Shown: in pieces, positions 1-5,112 of the stretch
Layout: every line of letters begins with the position of its first letter
Numbering within the stretch: the stretch's first letter is position 1
DNA from: an uncultured Verrucomicrobiota bacterium
GTDB taxonomy: Bacteria; Verrucomicrobiota; Verrucomicrobiia; Chthoniobacterales; SZAS-18
Direction of reading: 5' to 3'
Length of the DNA: 7,571 nucleotides
NCBI GenBank assembly: GCA_937871685.1
Contig: CALMOL010000063.1
Span: 1 to 7,571 of the forward strand
Notes under the pieces: model-generated
Told to the model about the DNA's origin: nothing
Database searches by the model: none
Seen by the model: only the letters and a program-made list of their open reading frames with translations
Made by a program: the position numbers and the translations under genes

Positions 1-218
1 GCTTGGCGGCGCGCTTCGGTGAATTGGTCGGCCAGGGGCCGGCCGAGTATCTGCGCGGCTGGCGCATGCACGAGGCGGCGGGCCTGCTGCGGGCGGGCGC
101 CGGCTCCGTGGCGGAAGTGGCCGCGCGCGTTGGCTATCGTTCCGAGGTGGCCTTCGCGAAGGCTTTCAAGCGGTGCCTGGGGGCTTCTCCACGCCGCTCG
201 CGGGAGCTTCGCGACTGA
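1..218 (+). CDS. AraC-family transcriptional regulator, C-terminal end only (5' truncated by window edge)
   Basis: The reading frame enters from the left edge (first full codon at position 3) and stops with TGA at 216-218, so only the C-terminal 71 residues are visible. The TTG at position 3 should not be taken as the real start. What is seen is the second half of an AraC/XylS DNA-binding domain: a conserved helix around EYLRGWRMHEAAGLLR, then a helix-turn-helix with SVAEVAARVGYRSEVAFAKA, then the closing FKRCLGASPRRSR motif. The GY-S--AF--AFK pattern and the G-SP-R ending are diagnostic of the family. The wording is closest to AraC regulators with an N-terminal cupin_6 sensor domain, but that domain lies outside the window, so the effector and targets are unknown. 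It converges on the PEP-CTERM gene, so it is not that gene's operon partner. Family assignment is secure; subfamily is inferred. Confidence 0.9.
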   Translation, partial: LAARFGELVGQGPAEYLRGWRMHEAAGLLRAGAGSVAEVAARVGYRSEVAFAKAFKRCLGASPRRSRELRD

Positions 219-298
219 TGCTTGCCGGCCAAGGGTGACGCCGTCCCCCAGCCACGCTGGTGGACCTTCGTCGGCGGCAGCGACGGACCATGATTTCT

Positions 299-362
299 CC
301 GGAACCAGCGCCTCGTTTTGGCCCGCGGCGGGAGTCGCAACGATGCCGGAGGCAGGTTCTGG
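299..362. repeat. Imperfect inverted repeat in convergent intergenic gap; possible weak bidirectional terminator
   Basis: Between the two convergent stops (218 and 421), CCGGAACC at 299-306 can pair with GGTTCTGG at 355-362 (one G-U pair). CCTC at 311-314 can pair with GAGG at 349-352 just inside it, and a small GC hairpin (322-325 with 329-332) sits in the loop. The placement suits a terminator for both genes, but there is no T-run on either side, so an intrinsic terminator is not demonstrated. Nothing else recognisable was seen in 219-420. Confidence 0.25.
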
Positions 363-420
363 CCGTCGCAGAAGCGTGAAGCAGGCGGACCCTCCAACTC
401 GTTTTTAGGCTCTGTTCCAG

Positions 421-3400
421 TCATCCGCAGCGGCGGCGCCGCGCGGTGCGCAGACCGAGCAGAGCCGCGCCCGCCAGCAAGGCCGCGACCACGGACGGCT
501 CGGGGACCACGGCGACGACGGTGAGGCTCACGTCGTTGAAGAGGCCGTTGCTCGCGTCCGCGGGGTCGCGGTCGGCGTAGTTGATCTGGTAGGTGTTGCC
601 GAGGTTGTCCGTGAAGAACAGCCCGCCCGCGCCGGTGCCATTGGAGAAGGTGCCCGCGGGCGCGCCCAGGCCGGTGCCGTCCAGGATGAAGAACTTCTGG
701 TTGAGCGCGAGCGGGGAGCCGGTGAGTAGCGTCAGGTTCAGGTTGCCGCCGAGGGAAATGCTGCCGCCAACGACCACCTGGTCGAAGTCGCTGCCCGCCG
801 CCTGGCCACCCAGGTCGATGGCCGTGACCGCGCCGGCGGCCAGCGCGAGCGTGTTCCCGACGACAATGCGCCCCGCGCCGCCGCTGCCGGGCGCGAGGGT
901 GCCACCGGAGGCGGCGCTGACCGAGCCGCCGACGAAGCCATTGCCTGCCAGGGTGCCGCCAGCGTTAATGGTCAGCGTGGTGACCTGCGGCAGCGTGTTG
1001 GCCGCCGCGAGAGAGAGCGTTCCCGAGTTGACGTTGACGCGCCCGGCAAAGAGCGGGCTGGAGGCGGCGAGGGCCAGCGTGCCGGCGCCGGTCTTGTTGA
1101 ATCCGGCCGGGACCACGCCCGAAAGGGGGGCAGCGAGCGTGACGTTGTTGCCGTTGGTGTCCAGGTTGCCGCCACCTCCCCCGGTGAAGGCGATCGGCTT
1201 GAGGAAGGTGTTGGAGGCGGTGAACTGGAGCGTGCCGCCGCCACCTTGGAAGGAGACGGGTGCAGCGATGCTGCCCAGGTTGGCGTCGGAGGCGACGCGC
1301 AGGACGGGCGCGCCGACGCCCGAAATGTAGATCGGTCCGGTGAAGGTATTGTTGCCCGAGAGGGTGACGGGGGCGCCGGCGTTGGTGAAGGCGGAGGAGC
1401 CAATCGTGAGCGCGCCGGAGCCGGAAATGTTGCCGGCGAGCGTGATGGCTTCGCCGGTGACGCCATAGACCGCGCCGCCGGCCGCGCCGAGCGTGACGGG
1501 CCGGTTGATCGTCACGCTGCCGGAGCCGAGGTTGTAGTTCAGGGCGCCGCCATTGAAGCTGATCGCCCCGCCGGCCGCGCCGAGCTGCGCGTCGCTGGTG
1601 AAATTGAGCGTCGCGTTGCCGTTGAGAAAGAGCCCGCCCGAGAACGAGTTTGCCCCGGTGGAAAGCTGCACGGTGTAGCCGCTGCCGCTGCCGTTGCCGG
1701 TCCCCGCGCCGGACGCATCGAGGCCGCTGACGACCACGCCGCCGCTGCCCGTGATGGCGCTGGCGCCCTGGATGTTCAGGCTGCCGCCGAGGTGGATGTA
1801 TCCCGTGGCCGCGCCGAAATCCAAGGTTGGCCCATTGATGATGACCGGGATGGCCGAGCCCTGCACGGGCATCACCGCGCCGCTGGAAACCGTCAGCACG
1901 CCGCTGCCGCTGATCGTTCCCGACGCGGTCATGGAGAGGCTGTTGACGCGCCGCGCGTCGGCCACGGTGGCGTTGCCGGTGAGGTTGACGTTCTTGTAGT
2001 CGTTGGCGGCGGCCAGGGTCTCGCCGGCGGCGGCCTGATAGACGAAGGTGCTGTTCACCGGACTGAACGAAGTGACGCCGGCGACGGGATCGTAGGTGAT
2101 GCGGTTGGCCGCGTTGACAAAGGTCGCGTTGGAGTTGGAGGTGGCGAAGGGGACGACCGCCGTGTATTGGCCGGTGGCGTTGGGCGCGAGGGGGTCGGAA
2201 ACGGCCGTCAGGCCGTTGGCGAAGGTGATCTTGTTGGTCCCGGCGCCGAAGGTGCCGCCGCGGAAAAAGAGCGTTGCGTTGTCCTGCCGGGTAAGGTTGC
2301 CGAAGGCGAGCGTGTTGCTGGTGGCGGCACCGGCAACGGTGATCACGCTCAGGCCGCTGGTGGTGACGTTGCCGAAGGTCTCGGCGAGATTGCCCCCGGC
2401 GACGCCGGTGACCGAGAGGCGGCCGCCGTTGAGCACGAGGGCGTTGGCGTTTTGAAGGTGGGCATTGTTGCCCGTCAACGCGAGCGTGCCGTTGTTGCCG
2501 ACGGTGATCGTCTGGCTGCTGCCAAGCGAAGCGGTGGAGGAGAGCGTGAGCGTGGCGAAGTTGCCGCTGGCAGGATTGGCCAGCGGCACGGAGTTCTGGA
2601 TGGTCAGCGGGCCGGCGAAGGTGAGCGCGCCGCCGAGGGTGAGGTTCTGGGAGGAGAAGTTGGTGCCGTTGACCACCTGCACGCCGCCCGCGCCGCTGAT
2701 CGCGCCGTTCAGCGTGAGGGTGCCGCCGGTGAAGACGAGGTCGGCGTTCAGCACCGTCGCGTTGGCGACCGCGGCGGAAACAACGCTGCGCAGCGTGCCG
2801 CCGTTGATGGTCAGCACATTGCCGACGCCCAGCGCGTTGGCGGCGCTGACGGCCAAGCTGCCGGCGTTCAGCGTCACCCCACCGGTGAAGGTGTTATTGC
2901 CAAACAGGCTCACGCCGCCGGCGCCGGTGTTGTTGATGACCAGGCCACCGCTGCCGGAGATGTTGTTGTTTCCCGTGGTGACCACGCCCGCGCCGCTGCC
3001 GCCGAAGGTGGTTGCGCCGCTCGCGGGGTTGAGCACCAAGCCGTTGCCGCCGGTGCCGAAAGTGACGTTGCCCGGGCCGACCTGCGTGACGGTCGGATTC
3101 GCGCCGGTGAGCTGAAGGGAGTTGCTGGCGGCGCTGCTGACGGTGAAGGTGCTGGTGGAATAGTTCTGCAGGGAGACGCCGTTGAGCAGGAAGGGGTTGC
3201 CGAGGTCGTTGTTCGCCGAGTAGGCGTTGGCGTCGAAACCGCGGAAGACCAGCTGCGTGGTTGCGCCGGAAACCGGTGTGCCGCCGATCCAGTTGTCGGT
3301 GCTCCACGGGTTCGCCGTTGCGCCGACGCCGGTAAAGGGGCCGTTGTAGGTGTAAGTTTGTCCCGCCGCGTGGGGCGGAAGGGCCGCGGCAAAGGCACAG

Positions 3401-3444
3401 CACAAGGCGAAGAGCAGGACGGTGCGACGTGATTCTTGGAACAT
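421..3444 (-). CDS. Autotransporter-associated beta-strand repeat protein with PEP-CTERM sorting signal
   Basis: This is a predicted secreted or surface-anchored 1007-residue protein of unknown ligand. I start it at the ATG at 3444, not the first in-frame ATG at 3540, because 3444 puts a classical signal peptide at the N-terminus: MFQESRRT, then a hydrophobic LLFALCCAFAAAL stretch, then a likely cleavage near HAAG-QT (about residue 28). The 32 extra residues of the longer form are Pro/Ala-rich and would bury the signal. Neither start has a strong Shine-Dalgarno. After an NPWSTDNWIGG segment, the body is Gly/Asn/Thr/Ser-rich parallel-beta sequence with PATR-type repeats, for example GAGGVSLFGNNTFTGGVTL (about residues 174-192) and NKTGAGTLALA (about 783-793). 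A GGTLAPGSGG segment follows near 847. The C-terminus is VPEPS (980-984), a hydrophobic helix and RRRR (1002-1005), the PEP-CTERM signal that an exosortase system recognises. No autotransporter barrel is present. The function (adhesin, matrix or surface-layer component) is inferred. The 5' neighbour is the regulator, 175 bp away on the same strand. Confidence 0.93.
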   Translation of the reverse strand: MFQESRRTVLLFALCCAFAAALPPHAAGQTYTYNGPFTGVGATANPWSTDNWIGGTPVSGATTQLVFRGFDANAYSANNDLGNPFLLNGVSLQNYSTSTFTVSSAASNSLQLTGANPTVTQVGPGNVTFGTGGNGLVLNPASGATTFGGSGAGVVTTGNNNISGSGGLVINNTGAGGVSLFGNNTFTGGVTLNAGSLAVSAANALGVGNVLTINGGTLRSVVSAAVANATVLNADLVFTGGTLTLNGAISGAGGVQVVNGTNFSSQNLTLGGALTFAGPLTIQNSVPLANPASGNFATLTLSSTASLGSSQTITVGNNGTLALTGNNAHLQNANALVLNGGRLSVTGVAGGNLAETFGNVTTSGLSVITVAGAATSNTLAFGNLTRQDNATLFFRGGTFGAGTNKITFANGLTAVSDPLAPNATGQYTAVVPFATSNSNATFVNAANRITYDPVAGVTSFSPVNSTFVYQAAAGETLAAANDYKNVNLTGNATVADARRVNSLSMTASGTISGSGVLTVSSGAVMPVQGSAIPVIINGPTLDFGAATGYIHLGGSLNIQGASAITGSGGVVVSGLDASGAGTGNGSGSGYTVQLSTGANSFSGGLFLNGNATLNFTSDAQLGAAGGAISFNGGALNYNLGSGSVTINRPVTLGAAGGAVYGVTGEAITLAGNISGSGALTIGSSAFTNAGAPVTLSGNNTFTGPIYISGVGAPVLRVASDANLGSIAAPVSFQGGGGTLQFTASNTFLKPIAFTGGGGGNLDTNGNNVTLAAPLSGVVPAGFNKTGAGTLALAASSPLFAGRVNVNSGTLSLAAANTLPQVTTLTINAGGTLAGNGFVGGSVSAASGGTLAPGSGGAGRIVVGNTLALAAGAVTAIDLGGQAAGSDFDQVVVGGSISLGGNLNLTLLTGSPLALNQKFFILDGTGLGAPAGTFSNGTGAGGLFFTDNLGNTYQINYADRDPADASNGLFNDVSLTVVAVVPEPSVVAALLAGAALLGLRTARRRRCG

Positions 3445-3518
3445 AAGGGGGCGGGAACGGGTGAAGGCGGCTGGGGCGGGGTCCAAGGCCGCAGTCCGCG
3501 CAGATGGCGCCGGCTGTG

Positions 3519-3540
3519 ATGCCCCAGAACTTGGGGGCAT
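3519..3540. repeat. Perfect inverted repeat upstream of the PEP-CTERM gene (operator or stem-loop candidate)
   Basis: ATGCCCC at 3519-3525 is the exact reverse complement of GGGGCAT at 3534-3540, with an 8-base spacer. It lies 75-96 bp upstream of the preferred start of the PEP-CTERM gene and about 80 bp after the stop of the regulator gene. It could therefore be an operator, a 5'-leader stem-loop or part of the regulator's terminator. No T-run follows it on the minus strand. The rest of the 175-bp gap holds a second small hairpin (CCGC-TTT-GCGG, 3570-3580) but no promoter I would call. Confidence 0.4.
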
Positions 3541-3619
3541 GTTTAGGAACCGTTCGCCCGGCCGCTATACCGCTTTGCGGCGGGTGGGTGCCCGTTTGCG
3601 ACAGGCGGTGGGTTCCACG

Positions 3620-4804
3620 CTAGTTCCTCTGCCCCGAGCGATGCTCGGCGCGGAAGGCGGCGGGGGTGAGCCGGACCTGTCGCTTGAACTGTTTGAGCAG
3701 CGCGCGGGCGCCGCTGAAGCCGGCCGCCTGCGCGATGTCGTCCATCGTGCGGTCCGTGTGGGCGAGAAGGCGCTTGGCCTCGGCGACGCGTATCCGCTGG
3801 ATCATTTCCATCGGGGAACAGCCCCAGCCTTCGGCCATCCGGCGCTCGATTTGCCGGCGGCTGGCGTGCAGGTGCCGTTCCAAGTCGGCCACGGTCACGC
3901 CCTGGGCGGAATGCTGTCGGAGGTAGGCGTAGGCGCGGGTGAGCAGGGCATCGTTGACGGCCAGCGCGTCGGTGGAAGCGCGGGTCACGACGGACGTCGG
4001 CGTGATCAGCGTTTTGCGCGGGGCGGGGTCGCGGCCGGACATCATGGCGTGCAGGGCTTCCGCCGCCCGAAAACCGATCTGCTCGAAAGGAATGTCCACC
4101 GAGGAGAGGGGCGGCGACGTGGTAAAGCGGACCTCGTCGAGGTTCTCCGCGCCCAGCACCGCGACCTCCTGCGGCACGCGCAGGCCGGCGAGCACGCACG
4201 CGCGCAAGACGGGCGCGGCGACGAGGTCATCCACTCCGAAGATGGCGACGGGCAGGCCGCCCTCCCGCAGCCAATGGACGAAGGAATCCGCAAGAATCCA
4301 ACGGGACACGCCAACCGGGTAGGGATAAACCCGCGGCGTCACCCCGTGGCGCTGGAGGAAGCGTTGGAAACCCCGCGCCCGCTCCTCGCCGTAGGCCAGG
4401 CCGAACTGGTCGGCAATGAGCCCTACGTTGCGAAAACCGCGCTCCAGAAGATGCGCGGCCGCGGCTTCGCCCACGGCCTGATCGTCGGAATCCACCGTCG
4501 CGCCGCACCAATCCCGCTGCGGAGAGCCAAGGCCGACCCCGTGCGGGGCGAGCTGGCGCAGGAGCATGGCGTCCGCCGGCTCCGGGGTGCAGGCGAGGGC
4601 ACCGTCGAAGCGCGTGCCCGCATCGACCAGATCCCGCAGAAATGAGCCCACCCGGACGACACGGATGCACCAGCCGCGCGGGGGGCCCGACTCCGAGATG
4701 CCGCGCAGAAATCTGGTCTGCGACCACACGGTGGGATGAAAGTAAACCAGCACTTGCCGCAGTTCTCCGCGCGCGTGCGGAGGCGGCGGGGAGTCGATCA
4801 GCAT
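3620..4804 (-). CDS. XylR-type transcriptional regulator (LacI-like ligand-binding domain fused to AraC-type HTH domain)
   Basis: This is a cytoplasmic one-component regulator of 394 residues, close to the 392 of E. coli XylR. The open frame runs up to 5068, but I start at the ATG at 4804: it is preceded by a GAGG Shine-Dalgarno about 9 bases upstream, and family homology begins just after it (LRQVLVYFHPTVW). Residues about 14-272 form a periplasmic-binding-protein-like sensor: an HLLERGFRNVGLIAD segment, IFGVDDLVA, and the hinge-side VLGAENLDEVRFTTSPPLSS, which matches the VIGxDN...LSSV stretch of XylR. Residues about 283-390 hold two helix-turn-helix units (VTVADLERHLHASRRQIERR and TMDDIAQAAGFSGARALLKQ), ending in the LTPAAFRAEH motif. 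It has no N-terminal LacI HTH, so DNA contact is C-terminal only. XylR relatives sense sugars such as xylose, but no sugar gene is adjacent, so ligand and regulon are unknown and I give no symbol. Autoregulation through the upstream repeats is possible. Confidence 0.9.
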   Translation of the reverse strand: MLIDSPPPPHARGELRQVLVYFHPTVWSQTRFLRGISESGPPRGWCIRVVRVGSFLRDLVDAGTRFDGALACTPEPADAMLLRQLAPHGVGLGSPQRDWCGATVDSDDQAVGEAAAAHLLERGFRNVGLIADQFGLAYGEERARGFQRFLQRHGVTPRVYPYPVGVSRWILADSFVHWLREGGLPVAIFGVDDLVAAPVLRACVLAGLRVPQEVAVLGAENLDEVRFTTSPPLSSVDIPFEQIGFRAAEALHAMMSGRDPAPRKTLITPTSVVTRASTDALAVNDALLTRAYAYLRQHSAQGVTVADLERHLHASRRQIERRMAEGWGCSPMEMIQRIRVAEAKRLLAHTDRTMDDIAQAAGFSGARALLKQFKRQVRLTPAAFRAEHRSGQRN

Positions 4805-4839
4805 CGGAGAAATCCTCGGTTGGTGAACCGGCAGGGCTG

Positions 4840-4867
4840 AACTTATTGCGACCCCGTGAATTGCGAA
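4840..4867 (-). promoter_or_regulatory. Weak sigma70-like promoter candidate for the XylR-type regulator
   Basis: On the minus strand, TTCGCA (4862-4867) and TAAGTT (4840-4845) are separated by 16 bp and lie about 36 bp upstream of the regulator ATG. They match the consensus hexamers at only 4/6 and 3/6 positions. The copies of ATTGCGA at 4845-4851 and 4860-4866 overlap this site. The placement is plausible but the call is weak, and other phyla-specific promoter forms cannot be excluded. Confidence 0.2.
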
Positions 4868-4955
4868 CGAAACGAAGCACCGCCGGACGTGCGTTTGGCC
4901 TTCGGCTGGGCTCCTTTTGCCCTGAAGATAAACGCCGGCACCGGGTAAACCGACA

Positions 4956-4994
4956 GCACCCTTGCTGATCGAATGACGGTTGTCCGCACCCTTG
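4956..4994. promoter_or_regulatory. Direct repeat GCACCCTTG x2, 30 bp apart (candidate regulator-binding sites)
   Basis: GCACCCTTG occurs at 4956-4964 and again at 4986-4994, start to start 30 bp, close to three helical turns, so both copies would face the same side of the helix. AraC/XylR-type regulators bind direct repeats of this general kind, and the repeat sits 152-190 bp upstream of such a regulator. There is no further similarity in the flanks. By a rough count, a 9-mer repeated within a 300-bp gap arises by chance about one time in six, so this is suggestive only. Confidence 0.35.
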
Positions 4995-5059
4995 TCCGAG
5001 CCCCTCGGGACGGAGGCGGGGCCAAGGCAGCTTCCGTGACTCCCAACCCGCAAATTGGT

Positions 5060-5078
5060 GGCCGCCATGGGGCTGGCC
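5060..5078 (-). terminator. Candidate intrinsic terminator of the oxidoreductase operon
   Basis: Read on the minus strand, GGCC-A-GCC, loop CCAT, GGC-GGCC forms a 7-bp GC stem with one bulged base, about 35 nt after the large-subunit TAA. It is preceded by AAAA and followed by ACCAATTT. The T content is low for a strong terminator, so this is moderate to weak. Confidence 0.4.
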
Positions 5079-5112
5079 TTTTGGATGGGTCCTCGCCGTC
5101 CGTCGAGAAGCG

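Larger units (their letters stand above)
4805..5112. other. 308-bp intergenic region upstream of the XylR-type regulator
   Basis: This gap lies between the oxidoreductase stop and the regulator start, both on the minus strand. It contains a candidate terminator near 5060-5078, a second hairpin (4994-5011: CCGAG/CTCGG with a 3-base loop, extended by two more pairs past a one-base bulge), a 9-bp direct repeat, and the regulator's Shine-Dalgarno. The open frame continuing through it from the regulator looks non-coding: there is no recognisable domain and no conserved pattern. Confidence 0.7.

Noticed and set aside
230..237. CAAGGGTG, matching eight bases of the reverse complement of the GCACCCTTG repeat
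   Set aside because: It is a single, incomplete copy in a convergent, promoterless gap, consistent with chance.
1246..3432. A 728-codon open frame on the plus strand, antisense to the PEP-CTERM gene
   Set aside because: It is the antisense of a repetitive, GC-rich gene. The translation is dominated by Gly, Ala, Asp, Glu, Arg and Val, with no hydrophobic core or recognisable motif, while the opposite strand has a signal peptide, repeats and a PEP-CTERM tail.
3360..3444. Possible lipoprotein signal because two Cys lie in the signal peptide (FALCC)
   Set aside because: The residues before the Cys (F-A-L) do not fit a lipobox, the Cys pair is mid-hydrophobic stretch, and a normal signal peptidase site (HAAG-QT) follows.
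3422..4645. A 407-codon plus-strand open frame opposite the XylR-type regulator
   Set aside because: The minus strand carries full sensor and HTH homology. The plus-strand translation shows only the Arg/Gly/Ala/His-rich composition expected of a high-GC shadow frame.
4845..4866. Seven-bp direct repeat ATTGCGA, 15 bp apart, near the regulator promoter
   Set aside because: A repeated 7-mer is expected by chance in a 300-bp gap, so it is mentioned only as part of the promoter candidate.
4805..5068. An 88-residue N-terminal extension of the regulator
   Set aside because: There is no domain or conserved pattern. A GAGG Shine-Dalgarno precedes the ATG at 4804, and the 394-residue product matches the family length.
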